Source: Arthrobacter sp. SW1 (GTDB lineage: Bacteria; Actinomycetota; Actinomycetes; Actinomycetales; Micrococcaceae). Taken from it: a stretch of DNA of 64,000 nucleotides. This document shows positions 1 to 8,478 of this stretch, in pieces. Numbering within the stretch: the stretch's first letter is position 1; each line of letters opens with the position of its first letter. The position numbers and the translations under genes were made by a program. The notes beneath the pieces are model-generated. The model did not search any database. It was given only the letters and a program-made list of their open reading frames with translations, and had not been told where the DNA came from. The stretch spans positions 1 to 64,000 of the forward strand of contig NZ_MJLT01000045.1 of assembly GCF_001766675.1 (NCBI RefSeq), given 5' to 3'.

Positions 1-32
1 GCGGGGGAGTGGACTAGAAAGCCGGCGTTCGC

Positions 33-1178
33 CTAGGCGTAGGCGTTCACCAAACGGACCGCGCCGCCGTCGACGCCCTTGGCACCCTGGACGTAGTCCG
101 GGCCGCTCTTGTCGATCGAATCAGAGTCCGCGGACACGGTACCCATGATCCAGGACGGCAGGCCGCGTTCGTTGAGGCGTGCCACGGCGGCATCCGCAAC
201 GGACGGGGACACGATGGCCACCATGCCGACACCCAGGTTCAGGGTGCGCTCCAGGTCGGCCAGCGGAACGTTGCCGAGCTCGGAGACCAGCTTGAAGATG
301 GCGGGCAGTTCCCAGGTGGCGCGGTCCACGGTGGCCACGAGGCCCTGCGGCAGCACGCGGGCCAGGTTGGCTGCGAGGCCGCCGCCGGTCACGTGGCTGA
401 AGCCGTTGACGCCCTTGCCCGAGTTCACGGGGAAGGTGCGGGCCAGGTCCAGGCAGTCCGCGGCGTACACGCGGGTGGGCTCCAGCAGTTCCTCGCCCAG
501 GGTGCGGCCGAGTTCGGAGACCTGGCGGTCCAGGGCCCAGCCGGCGTGGTTGATGACACGGCGGACCAGGGAATAGCCGTTGGAGTGCAGGCCGGAGGAG
601 GCCATGCCGATGACGACGTCGCCGGCCTTCACGCGCTCCGGGCCGAGCAGGGCGTCGGCCTCGACAACACCGGTGGCGGCACCGGCAACATCGTATTCGT
701 GCTCGCCCAGCAGGCCCGGGTGCTCGGCGGTTTCGCCGCCCACCAGCGCGGTGCCGGCCACGGAGCAGGCCGAGGCGATGCCGCGCACGATGCCGGCGAT
801 GCGCTCCGGGACCACCTTGCCGCAGGCGATGTAGTCGGTCATGTAGAGCGGCTCGGCGCCGACCACCACGATGTCGTCAACCACCATGCCCACCAGGTCG
901 AAACCGATGGTGTCGTGGATGTCCATGGCCTGGGCGATGGCGACCTTGGTGCCCACGCCGTCCGTGGAGGTGGCCAGCAGGGGCTTCTTGTACGTCAGCA
1001 GCTTGGAGACGTCGTACAGGCCGGCGAAACCGCCGACGCCGCCGAGCACCGAAGCGTTGTGCGTCGCCTTGACGGCGTCCTTCATGAGTTCGACGGCGCG
1101 GTCGCCCGCTTCGACGTCGACGCCGGCGGAGGCGTAGGTGATGCCTGCGTTCTCAGCGGCGGGGGAGGCGGAGGTCAT
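33..1178 (-). CDS. purM: Phosphoribosylformylglycinamidine cyclo-ligase (AIR synthetase)
   Basis: This cytosolic enzyme catalyses the fifth step of de novo purine synthesis, ATP-dependent closure of FGAM to aminoimidazole ribotide. The 381-residue protein has the usual family length plus a short acidic N-terminal extension. The AIRS family signature STDGVGTK lies near residues 71-78, preceded by a glycine-rich GGVGGFAGLYD stretch; the GGETAEHPG and GLHSNGYS motifs follow. Its ATG overlaps the purF stop by four bases, so the two are translated as a coupled purF-purM operon. Nothing is unusual in the sequence. Confidence 0.97.
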   Translation of the reverse strand: MTSASPAAENAGITYASAGVDVEAGDRAVELMKDAVKATHNASVLGGVGGFAGLYDVSKLLTYKKPLLATSTDGVGTKVAIAQAMDIHDTIGFDLVGMVVDDIVVVGAEPLYMTDYIACGKVVPERIAGIVRGIASACSVAGTALVGGETAEHPGLLGEHEYDVAGAATGVVEADALLGPERVKAGDVVIGMASSGLHSNGYSLVRRVINHAGWALDRQVSELGRTLGEELLEPTRVYAADCLDLARTFPVNSGKGVNGFSHVTGGGLAANLARVLPQGLVATVDRATWELPAIFKLVSELGNVPLADLERTLNLGVGMVAIVSPSVADAAVARLNERGLPSWIMGTVSADSDSIDKSGPDYVQGAKGVDGGAVRLVNAYA

Positions 1179-2782
1179 ACGGACTCTTTCTTGTCGGCGT
1201 CGGTCAGCAGATTCTCAAACTCGGCATCGGGTCCTGGATCGCAGCCCGTTGCGCCCGGCTTCTCTGCCGGGTCTTCTGAATCGTTCACGGCGGAGTCCGA
1301 CGCCGGCAGGCCGCCGAGGTCGGTGCGCTCCAGCAGGTTCTTGCCCAGTTTGTCCGAGGCAGGAAGCTCGATGGGGTACTTGCCCGTGAAGCACGCGGTG
1401 CAGAGGCGTTCGCGCGGCTGCTGGGTGGCGCCGATCATGCCATCTTCGGAGATGTAGGCGAGGGAGTCGGCGCCGATGGCCTGGGAGATTTCCTCGATGG
1501 TGGCGCCGTTGGCGATCAGTTCCGCGCGGGAGGCGAAGTCGATGCCGTAGAAGCAGGGCCACTGCACGGGCGGGGAGGAGATCTTGACATGGACGGCGGC
1601 GGCGCCGGCTTCGCGCAGCATGCGCACGATGGCGCGCTGGGTGTTGCCGCGGACGATCGAGTCATCCACCACCACCACGCGCTTGCCGCGGATCACGGAC
1701 TCCAGCGCGTTGAGCTTGAGGCGGATGCCGAGCTGGCGCAGGGTCTGTGAGGGCTGGATGAAGGTGCGGCCCACGTAGGAGTTCTTCACGAAACCGTGAG
1801 CGAAAGGGATGCCGGACTCTTCGGCGTAGCCCACGGCGGCAGGGGTGCCGGATTCCGGTACCGGGATGACGATGTCCGCTTCCTGGGTGTTTTCGCGGGC
1901 CAGCTGGCGGCCCATCTCCACGCGGGATTCGTACACGGAGCGGCCGGCGATTGCGGCGTCCGGACGGGCAAGGTACACGTACTCGAAAACGCAACCGGCC
2001 GGCGTCGCGTCCGCGAAACGCTGGGAGCGGACACCGTTCTCGTCGATGGCGATGAATTCGCCGGGTTCGATCTCGCGGATGAAGCTGGCACCCACGGTGG
2101 CGAGGCCGGACTGCTCGGAGGCCACCACCCAGCCGCGCTCCAGGCGGCCGAGGCACAGCGGACGGATGCCGTAGGTGTCGCGGGCGGCGTAGAGGGTACC
2201 TTCATCCATGAAGACGAAGCAGAAGCCGCCCTTGATCTTGGGCAGCAGTTCCATGGCGGTTTCTTCGAGGGTCTTGCCGGCTTCGCCTTCGAGGAGGGCA
2301 GTGACCAGGGCGGTGTCAGAGGTGTTGCCCTGCTTCATTTCGCCCGTGAGCTGGCCGTTGTTGCGCTCCAGGATCATTTCGCGCAGTTCGGCGGTGTTGG
2401 TGAGGTTGCCGTTGTGGGCCAGGGCCACGGTGCCGGTGGCGGTGGCGCCCAGGGTGGGCTGCGCGTTGGCCCAGTGGCTGGCTCCGGTGGTGGAGTAGCG
2501 GCAGTGGCCGACGGCGAGGTGCCCGGTGAGGGTGTTCAGGGTGGTTTCGTCGAAGACCTGGGACACGAGGCCCATGTCCTTGTAGACGTTGATGCGCTTG
2601 CCGTCGCTGGTCGCAATGCCAGCCGACTCTTGTCCGCGGTGCTGCAGCGCATACAGCCCGTAATAGGTGAGTTTTGCTACCTCTTCGCCAGGGGCCCAGA
2701 CTCCGAAGACGCCACAAGCGTCCTGGGGTCCTTTTTCGCCGGGGAGAAGATCATGTGAAAGTTTTCCGTCGCCACGTGCCAC
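1175..2782 (-). CDS. purF: Amidophosphoribosyltransferase
   Basis: PurF commits PRPP to purine synthesis by transferring glutamine amide nitrogen to it. The N-terminal glutaminase domain has its nucleophile at Cys23 (DACGVFG), so a short propeptide of about 22 residues is probably removed, as in Bacillus-type PurF. Later come the PRPP loop VVVVDDSIVRGNT and cysteines in CVFEYV, WPCFYG and CTACFTGKYP, which match the Fe-S ligands of that subclass. The 535-residue protein is followed directly by purM with a four-base overlap. The C-terminal roughly 40 residues are acidic and low complexity, probably disordered. Confidence 0.97.
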   Translation of the reverse strand: MARGDGKLSHDLLPGEKGPQDACGVFGVWAPGEEVAKLTYYGLYALQHRGQESAGIATSDGKRINVYKDMGLVSQVFDETTLNTLTGHLAVGHCRYSTTGASHWANAQPTLGATATGTVALAHNGNLTNTAELREMILERNNGQLTGEMKQGNTSDTALVTALLEGEAGKTLEETAMELLPKIKGGFCFVFMDEGTLYAARDTYGIRPLCLGRLERGWVVASEQSGLATVGASFIREIEPGEFIAIDENGVRSQRFADATPAGCVFEYVYLARPDAAIAGRSVYESRVEMGRQLARENTQEADIVIPVPESGTPAAVGYAEESGIPFAHGFVKNSYVGRTFIQPSQTLRQLGIRLKLNALESVIRGKRVVVVDDSIVRGNTQRAIVRMLREAGAAAVHVKISSPPVQWPCFYGIDFASRAELIANGATIEEISQAIGADSLAYISEDGMIGATQQPRERLCTACFTGKYPIELPASDKLGKNLLERTDLGGLPASDSAVNDSEDPAEKPGATGCDPGPDAEFENLLTDADKKESV

Positions 2783-2861
2783 TGGTCGATTGTCTCATGT
2801 ATCGGCCGTGGTATTTTCCCGTCCCGGCAAATGTGACCCGTCGAACTCCGGGCCGGGCTGC

Positions 2862-3182
2862 TCAGTCTTCCTGTGCTTCGTCTTCCGGGACGGCTTCCAC
2901 GATGGCGTGCTCGCGTTGCTTGAAGCTCAGGCGGTCCAGGATCAGTGCGGCGATGCAGCCGAGGATCACGCCGCCGGCGGCGAAAGCAACCGTGAAGAAG
3001 CCGAAGACCGCGCCGGCATCGAACTCCGGGTGGCTGGGCAGGCCGAACGCCACAAACGCGGCCACAATGATGCCCACCACGCCGCCGAGCACCATGAACG
3101 GCACGAAGCGCGGGGCACGCCGTACGGTGATGCGCCGCTCGGAAGTGCCGTCCGTGGAGTTGCTCGAGTTCTCAGAAACCAT
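2862..3182 (-). CDS. Small two-helix membrane protein of unknown function
   Basis: A 106-residue protein with a polar N-terminus and two hydrophobic segments at about residues 28-48 and 57-82, then a charged tail ending in acidic residues. I start it at the ATG giving MVSENSS; the open frame continues further upstream but runs antisense to the adjoining hairpin and uraH. It lies 79 bases upstream of purF on the same strand and may share its transcript. Homologues in this group are, to my recollection, sometimes labelled Trk potassium transporter, but nothing here resembles a full Trk channel. Function unknown. Confidence 0.7.
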   Translation of the reverse strand: MVSENSSNSTDGTSERRITVRRAPRFVPFMVLGGVVGIIVAAFVAFGLPSHPEFDAGAVFGFFTVAFAAGGVILGCIAALILDRLSFKQREHAIVEAVPEDEAQED

Positions 3183-3229
3183 GCCTTCCAGCCTACCGGT
3201 TCCCGCCCGACCCCGACTTCCCGCCCAAG

Positions 3230-3294
3230 CCAACGCGGAGTCACTTACGGCCCATGTTTGCTGCCCGGATGGGCCGTAAGTGACCCCGCGTTGG
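3230..3294. terminator. Long hairpin after the uraD-uraH operon
   Basis: Arms 3230-3255 and 3269-3294 are complementary over 26 bases with one mismatch, around a 13-base loop. It sits 20 bases after the uraH stop. It lacks a clear T-run, so it may be a palindromic intergenic repeat that also terminates transcription. Confidence 0.6.
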
Positions 3295-3313
3295 GAAGTG
3301 TCGGGAAAGGAGG

Positions 3314-3655
3314 TCAGCTGCCGCGGTACGTGGAGAACGCGAAGGGGCTCAGCAGCAGCGGCACGTGGTAGTGCTCGCCGGCGTCGGACACGGTGAAGCT
3401 CAGGTCCACCTCCGGGAAGAAGGTGTCCGCGCCCTGGCCCGCGTAGTACGCGCCGGTGGCGAAGTTCAGCTTGTAGGTGCCGCCGGGCACGCGCTCGGGG
3501 CCGAGGTTCTTGATGCGGCCGTCCGCATCGGTGGTGCCTTCCGCGACGGGAGCCCAGCTGCCGCCGTCGAGCTTTGAGAGCACGACGGCGACGCCCGCCG
3601 CCGGGCGGCCCGAACCGGTGTCGAGGATATGGGTGGTGATTTGGGAAACGCTCAT
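3314..3655 (-). CDS. uraH: 5-hydroxyisourate hydrolase (transthyretin-like)
   Basis: Hydrolyses 5-hydroxyisourate, the product of urate oxidase, to OHCU. The 113-residue protein has the family landmarks: the N-terminal THILDTGSGRPA motif with the active-site histidine, a central R-containing strand (TTDADGRIKNL), and the C-terminal YRGS tetrapeptide diagnostic of HIU hydrolases rather than animal transthyretin. Its ATG overlaps the uraD stop by four bases, so the pair is cotranscribed and probably translationally coupled. No urate oxidase gene is in the window. Confidence 0.96.
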   Translation of the reverse strand: MSVSQITTHILDTGSGRPAAGVAVVLSKLDGGSWAPVAEGTTDADGRIKNLGPERVPGGTYKLNFATGAYYAGQGADTFFPEVDLSFTVSDAGEHYHVPLLLSPFAFSTYRGS

Positions 3656-4149
3656 GCGCCGATAACTCCTTCAAGGCGGAGCAGCGCGATTTCGCGGAGC
3701 TGCTCTGCGACGATGCGGTCTTCTTCTTCCGGGGTGTGGCCGAGGCGTTCGTTGAGGGACGCCAGGATCTCGGCGGCGCTGCGGCCGGCGGCGCGGATCA
3801 GGAAGACCCGGTTGAACTTTTCTTCGTAGGCGCGGTTGCCTTCGGCCAGGGCACGGGCGGTGGCGTCGTCGCTGGGATCGACGCCGGACTGCTCCGAGCG
3901 GGACATCGCGGCCTCAGTCGTGGCAGCCTGCGGGCGTTCGCCGATGCGCGGGTGGTGGGCAAGCGCGGACTCGAGTTCTTCCGCGGTGAAGGGGGTGGCG
4001 GCGTCCTTGGCGAAGGCCAGGAGATCGTCCTTGCCGTTGAACGGGCGGGCATCGGCGATTTCGCCGACCCAGCGCTCGACGTCGAGGCAAGGGCGCAGGA
4101 CTCCAACGGCGTCCGCACGGTCTGCGCTGTTGAATACTGCAAGCTGCAT
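3652..4149 (-). CDS. uraD: OHCU decarboxylase
   Basis: Converts 2-oxo-4-hydroxy-4-carboxy-5-ureidoimidazoline to S-allantoin, acting just after UraH. The 165-residue protein matches the family length. The HPRIGER motif near residues 65-71 contains the catalytic histidine, and SRSEQSGV plus FLIRAAGRS are typical of the family. First gene of a two-gene operon with uraH; divergent from the PucG-like aminotransferase across a 233-base gap holding a palindromic operator candidate. Confidence 0.95.
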   Translation of the reverse strand: MQLAVFNSADRADAVGVLRPCLDVERWVGEIADARPFNGKDDLLAFAKDAATPFTAEELESALAHHPRIGERPQAATTEAAMSRSEQSGVDPSDDATARALAEGNRAYEEKFNRVFLIRAAGRSAAEILASLNERLGHTPEEEDRIVAEQLREIALLRLEGVIGA

Positions 4150-4254
4150 GCTTGTTCATTCCTCGTGCAAATGCTGGCATCCATGGTGACGGCTATGTGG
4201 AGCTCCGGCGGTGGTGCCGAATAGGTGCCCGGTTGCCTTACGCAGCCCAGAACC

Positions 4255-4269
4255 TTCCACATCATGGAA
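4255..4269. promoter_or_regulatory. Candidate IclR-type operator, TTCCAC-N4-TGGAA
   Basis: The 15-base palindrome TTCCACATCATGGAA lies between divergent uraD and the aminotransferase gene. It shares the pattern TTCCRC-N4-TGGAA with 41137-41151 upstream of hyi, in the glyoxylate operon of the same pathway. IclR-family regulators such as AllR are known to control allantoin genes; binding here is inferred. Confidence 0.5.
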
Positions 4270-4382
4270 CTGTTATTTCAGCATGCGTAATAGTCAAGCC
4301 GAGTCGCCGCGCCGCTGTCAAGAGCGTACCGTCCGCGGCGGCGCTGCGGCAGAATGGGCCCCAACACGCGAAGGAGTCCGCC

Positions 4383-5477
4383 ATGCCAGCCATCCTGACG
4401 TCAAGGTTCCTCTTCGGCCCCGGCCCGGGCAACGCCTATCCCGAGGCGATGGCCGCGCTTTCCCATCCGGTGATGGGTCACCTCGATCCCGTGTTCATTG
4501 AACGACTGGACCGCACGTGCGCCGGCTTGCGGGCGGTCTGGGGAACCGCGAACACCCGCACGCTGCCGCTGAGTGCCACCGGATCCGGCGGCATGGAGGC
4601 CGCCTTCGTGAACACCGTGTCCGACGGCGACGTGGCCGTCGTCGCGGTCAACGGCCTCTTCGGTGAGCGCATGTGCGAGGTGGCCCGGCGCTGCGGCGCT
4701 ACGGTCGTCCGGGTGGACCATGAGTGGGGGCAGCCTGTCGACGTCGAACGCGTCCTTGCGGCGCATCCGGCACCCAAGGTGATTGCCGCCGTCCACGCGG
4801 AAACATCCACGGGAGTCATCTCGGACATCGCCACCCTCGGCGCGAACAAGGGTGACGCCTTGCTGATCGCCGACGCCGTGACCTCAATCGGCGGCCTGGA
4901 GCTGCTGGCCGACCAATGGGGGATCGACGTCGGCTACGCCGGAACCCAGAAATGCCTCGGCGTGCCGCCGGGGCTCTCGCCGTTCACTGTGTCCGAGCGG
5001 GCCTTCGAGCGGCGCATCCACGAGCCTCGCTCCTGGTACCTGGATATCGGCCTGCTCGGCGGCTATGCGGGTGCCGCCACGGGGAGCCGGACCTACCACC
5101 ACACCGCGCCGGTCACCATGATTGCCGGGCTCGAAGCCGCCCTGGACCGCATACTCGCTGAAGGCCTGGACGCCGTGCAGGCCCGCCATCATGCGGCCGG
5201 CGCCGCCCTGCGCGCTGGCCTGCAGGAGCTGGGTCTGGAACTTTTCGCGGCGGAGGGCAGCCGCCTGGACAGCCTCACCACCGTGAAAGTGCCCGACGCC
5301 GTGGATTCCGTTGCCGTGCGCGCTTACCTTTTGCGGAACTTCAGCATGGAGATCGGCGCCGGAGTGGGGGCGTTCAAGGACTCGGTCTGGCGGATCGGAA
5401 CCATGGGACCGAACGCCTCGCCGGCCGCAGTGACCCTGGTGCTCGGCGCGCTGGAGGAGGCGCTGGCGAAGGCGTGA
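4383..5477 (+). CDS. pucG: Class V aminotransferase, PucG-like (ureidoglycine/alanine-glyoxylate)
   Basis: PLP-dependent enzyme that transfers an amino group to glyoxylate. The 364-residue protein begins RFLFGPGPGN, as do PucG and AGT proteins; Asp164 (IADAVTS) contacts the pyridine nitrogen and Lys190 (GTQKCLG) is the Schiff-base lysine. The ATG at 4383 follows a GAAGGAG ribosome site; longer frames upstream lack one. Divergence from uraD-uraH supports S-ureidoglycine as amino donor, as in Bacillus PucG. Alanine-glyoxylate or serine-glyoxylate activity cannot be excluded, so the symbol rests partly on context. Confidence 0.85.
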   Translation: MPAILTSRFLFGPGPGNAYPEAMAALSHPVMGHLDPVFIERLDRTCAGLRAVWGTANTRTLPLSATGSGGMEAAFVNTVSDGDVAVVAVNGLFGERMCEVARRCGATVVRVDHEWGQPVDVERVLAAHPAPKVIAAVHAETSTGVISDIATLGANKGDALLIADAVTSIGGLELLADQWGIDVGYAGTQKCLGVPPGLSPFTVSERAFERRIHEPRSWYLDIGLLGGYAGAATGSRTYHHTAPVTMIAGLEAALDRILAEGLDAVQARHHAAGAALRAGLQELGLELFAAEGSRLDSLTTVKVPDAVDSVAVRAYLLRNFSMEIGAGVGAFKDSVWRIGTMGPNASPAAVTLVLGALEEALAKA

Positions 5478-5510
5478 TGGTTGCCTCTATCCGGCAGCCG
5501 CGGTAATTGG

Positions 5511-5561
5511 TCCTGCAGATCAGGCGACATACGAGGCTTGAACGTCGCCTGATCTGCAGGA
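5511..5561. terminator. 18-bp perfect stem-loop between convergent genes
   Basis: Arms 5511-5528 and 5544-5561 are exactly complementary around a 15-base loop. It lies between the ends of the convergent aminotransferase and Cache-protein genes and could end both transcripts. Confidence 0.6.
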
Positions 5562-5610
5562 TCGATGGCGGCGCCGCGGTGCGGCGAACGCCCCGCAGCC
5601 CAGCTCAGCC

Positions 5611-6381
5611 TCAGCCCAGTGCCGCTTCCACCGATGAGTAGATGCGGAACTGCCGGCCCGCCGGCCAGCTCTCCGCGCCTGAGGCGGGCACTACCCGGTC
5701 TCCGGCGTCAATGTCCGCGGTGGCGCAGATGACTGCGCGGCCGCCGTCGTTCGCAACAGCGGAGTCAGCGGAACCCGCCGCGGAAACGTTCACCAACGCG
5801 GCCCGCGGTCCGATCCGCCGCAGCGGCGGCAACCCGAGCCGCTCCAGGGTCTGCGCCGTGACATCCACGCCCACGATGCCCGCGATCTGCCCGCCCCTGA
5901 AGACGGGATGCGTGAACGTCAGCACGTACTCGTCGGTGCAGAGCAGGTCGATGTACGGGCCGGTGACATGCGGCCGCCCGGTCTCCACGGGGATCCTGAA
6001 CCACTCGGCGCGGGTGTAGCGGCTGAGGGATTGCGGGCTGAAGTTGGCCAGGGCGTCCACGCGTTCCATGTCATCGCCCTGCCACCAGGCAATGTAGCTG
6101 CGGTCCGGGCCCAGCAGCCCGAGTGTGGCGATGAAGCCCGCCCCGGCCACCTTTGCGCCCGGCCCTTGGAGCAGGGTCTGCACCGAGGGACGGATGAACT
6201 TGTCCACGGCGGTGCCGGTGGGCTTGCCGCAACCGTCGAGCCAGGCCGAGGTGGCGGCGGCCCACTCGGCCACCTGCCCTTCGATGCCGGCCACGATGGC
6301 CTCGATTTCCCGCATTTCCGCGGAGTGGCCGGTGGTGTCACCGTGTGCAGGCGTGGTCACGCCGGCGCCGTTGCCGTTCAT
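5611..6381 (-). CDS. Cache/PDC-type ligand-sensing domain protein
   Basis: A 256-residue protein consisting mostly of a PDC/Cache-like fold: a helical N-terminus (about 25-65), then the domain with FIATLGLLGPDRSYIAWWQ, a YTRAEWFRIPVETG segment and the characteristic strand pair VLTFTHPVFRGGQIAGIVGVD near residues 165-190. Unusually there is no signal peptide, membrane helix or output domain, so it appears to be a cytosolic ligand binder. Its ATG overlaps the stop of the GntR gene by four bases, and both diverge from a polyamine-type ABC transporter. A role in sensing the transported solute is inference. Confidence 0.75.
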   Translation of the reverse strand: MNGNGAGVTTPAHGDTTGHSAEMREIEAIVAGIEGQVAEWAAATSAWLDGCGKPTGTAVDKFIRPSVQTLLQGPGAKVAGAGFIATLGLLGPDRSYIAWWQGDDMERVDALANFSPQSLSRYTRAEWFRIPVETGRPHVTGPYIDLLCTDEYVLTFTHPVFRGGQIAGIVGVDVTAQTLERLGLPPLRRIGPRAALVNVSAAGSADSAVANDGGRAVICATADIDAGDRVVPASGAESWPAGRQFRIYSSVEAALG

Positions 6382-7181
6382 GGTGTTGCCTTCGTTTCGT
6401 GCGGCTGCCCGGCAGACAATTCGGCCAGGAGCCACGTGGTGGTCAGGTTGATGAGTTCCTTGGTGCGGGCCTCGGCAGCGGCGGCGTCGTGCCGGGACAC
6501 GGCGTCGGCGATGGCCGCATTGAGCTCCGCGGTCTGTTCGCAGAAGGACGGATCGTTGAACGGCAGCAGCGTGAGGGTGCCCATGTCCACCTGGATCCGC
6601 AGCAGTTCCCGGGCCAGCCTCGCCGAGCGTGCCGCGGCTGCCAGTTCCAGCAGGAATTCCGACGCCGAAAGCCGCCACTCCAGCGGCGTGGCGGTTCCGC
6701 CTCCGCCCGGCTCAGCCGGGGCTGGGTCCGCTCCCGCGGGACGGATGTATTCGCGCATCGCCTGCACGTCGTCGTCGCCGGCGCGCTTGGCGGCCACGGC
6801 CGCGCAGGTGCCCGCGATCGCCTGGTAGTGCAGGCCGAGGTCCGTGATCTGCAGGCGGGTGAGGTCTTGCAGGCGCTCGCGGGCCCGGGCAGGGGAGGGC
6901 AGGGCGTCCTCGGCGATGAAGCTGCCGCCGCTGCGGCCGCGCACGGTGCGGATGAGGCCTTGGCCGCGCAGCTGGGAGAGGGCTTCGCGGGTGGTGACGG
7001 CGGAGACGCCCAGGGCGCTGGCCAGTTCGATTTCGTTGGGCAGCCGTTGCCCGCTCACCAGCAGCCCGGTTTCCACTGCCAGTTCGATGCGGCGGCACAC
7101 CTCGTCCACCAGGCCGCCGGACTTGATGGGTGTGAACACCGCGGCCAGGCTGCGTGATGCCCCGAGCGGGGAAAGCGACAT
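6378..7181 (-). CDS. GntR/FadR-family (FCD) transcriptional regulator
   Basis: A 267-residue regulator with an N-terminal winged helix: LPNEIELASALGVSAVTTREALSQLRGQGLI around residues 42-72 (shown here in part only) is the GntR signature. The C-terminal region is helical and FCD-like, a domain that usually binds small carboxylates. It is cotranscribed with the Cache protein gene and faces the ABC transporter operon 183 bases away, where a 7-6-7 palindrome lies. Local control of the transporter is the simplest reading. Confidence 0.88.
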   Translation of the reverse strand: MSLSPLGASRSLAAVFTPIKSGGLVDEVCRRIELAVETGLLVSGQRLPNEIELASALGVSAVTTREALSQLRGQGLIRTVRGRSGGSFIAEDALPSPARARERLQDLTRLQITDLGLHYQAIAGTCAAVAAKRAGDDDVQAMREYIRPAGADPAPAEPGGGGTATPLEWRLSASEFLLELAAAARSARLARELLRIQVDMGTLTLLPFNDPSFCEQTAELNAAIADAVSRHDAAAAEARTKELINLTTTWLLAELSAGQPHETKATP

Positions 7182-7250
7182 GGGCGGCCTCTCTGGTGCC
7201 TGGTGGTCCGGTGCTTACGCCATCGTAGCCGTCACATTTCCAAGGGTCTA

Positions 7251-7270
7251 TACATAAAACCTCTTATGTA
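7251..7270. promoter_or_regulatory. Palindrome TACATAA-N6-TTATGTA, candidate GntR operator
   Basis: A perfect 7-base inverted repeat with six-base spacer in an AT-rich patch between the divergent GntR gene and ABC operon. Its place fits an operator for the GntR protein, though the spacer is longer than in typical FadR sites. Confidence 0.45.
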
Positions 7271-7364
7271 ATAGTCTTTCCGGCAGATCGGCTGGAAAGT
7301 GCTCCGCATCACACGGATCGCTGGCCATATATGTCCCCTCATCACCCGCACGGAAAGGCACATC

Positions 7365-8420
7365 ATGAGCGAAACGGCTCCCAGCGCAGAGGTCCCCGCC
7401 ATCCGCCTCCGCCAACTGGTCAAGAGCTTCGGCGACACCAACGCGGTGGACGGCGTGGACTTGGACATCCGGCAGGGCGAGTTCTTCTCGATGCTTGGCC
7501 CCTCCGGCTCGGGCAAGACCACGGTGCTGCGGCTGATCGCAGGCTTCGAGCTGCCCACTTCCGGCACCATCGAACTCGAAGGCAAGGACGTCAGCGGCAA
7601 GGCCCCCTTCGAACGGGACGTCAACACCGTGTTCCAGGATTACGCGCTGTTCCCGCACATGAGCCTGGTGGACAACGTGGCCTACGGGCTGCGGGTGCGC
7701 GGCATGGCCAAGGCCGAACGCCGGGAGCGCGCCGTCGAAGCCCTGGAGCGGGTGCAGCTGGGCAAGTTCGTCTCCCGCCGCCCGGCCCAGCTGTCCGGCG
7801 GGCAGCGGCAGCGCGTTGCCCTGGCCCGGGCGCTGGTGGTGGAGCCCAAGGTGCTCCTCCTCGACGAACCGCTCGGCGCCTTGGACCTGAAGCTGCGCCA
7901 GCAGATGCAGATCGAACTCAAGGAACTGCAGCGCTCGCTGGGCATCACCTTCATCTTCGTCACCCATGACCAGGAAGAAGCGCTCACCATGAGCGACCGG
8001 ATCGGCGTCTTCAACAACGGCCGGATCGCCCAGACCGGAAGCGCCCACGAAATCTACCAGCGCCCGCAGTCCGAGTTCGTGGCCAACTTCGTGGGCACCT
8101 CGAACATCTTCGGTTCCGAACTCGCCCAGGACATCTACGGCCGCCGCGAACAGTTCGTGGTGCGGCCCGAGCGGCTCGCGCTCGCCTGGGACGCGGTGTC
8201 GGGTTCTCCAGCCGGCGACGGCGGTGCGGCCTTGCGCGGCACGGTCACGTCCGCCGTCTACGTGGGGCACGCGACCCAACTGCACGTGGCGCTCGACGCC
8301 GGGCCCGCCGTCGTCGTCCTCAGCGGAGGTGAGCTGCCCCCGGCTGACCAGCTGATCGGCCGGCAGGTGACGGTGGGCTGGGCCGGACACGACGCCGTCT
8401 GGCTCCCCGACGCTGCATGA
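7365..8420 (+). CDS. ABC transporter ATP-binding protein, polyamine/quaternary-amine type
   Basis: A 351-residue PotA-class ATPase energising the importer encoded downstream. Walker A GPSGSGKT is at residues 45-52, the ABC signature LSGGQRQR near 143, Walker B VLLLDEPLGALD follows, and the H-loop is in FVTHDQEEA. The C-terminal 100 residues form a TOBE-like regulatory domain. The ATG at 7365 follows GGAAAGG. An alternative start at 7299 has no visible ribosome site. Gene order ATPase, binding protein, two permeases matches polyamine-type operons; the substrate is not known. Confidence 0.93.
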   Translation: MSETAPSAEVPAIRLRQLVKSFGDTNAVDGVDLDIRQGEFFSMLGPSGSGKTTVLRLIAGFELPTSGTIELEGKDVSGKAPFERDVNTVFQDYALFPHMSLVDNVAYGLRVRGMAKAERRERAVEALERVQLGKFVSRRPAQLSGGQRQRVALARALVVEPKVLLLDEPLGALDLKLRQQMQIELKELQRSLGITFIFVTHDQEEALTMSDRIGVFNNGRIAQTGSAHEIYQRPQSEFVANFVGTSNIFGSELAQDIYGRREQFVVRPERLALAWDAVSGSPAGDGGAALRGTVTSAVYVGHATQLHVALDAGPAVVVLSGGELPPADQLIGRQVTVGWAGHDAVWLPDAA

Positions 8421-8478
8421 ACAAAAGCAGCCTGAACAAAGACCCCAAGAAGTACCCGTACCAGGAAAGGCAAGAACA

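Noticed and set aside
393..1457. 354-aa open frame antisense to purM and purF
   Set aside because: Shadow frame of two certain genes with Gly/Ala/Val/His-rich composition and no motif; purM and purF are intact on the other strand.
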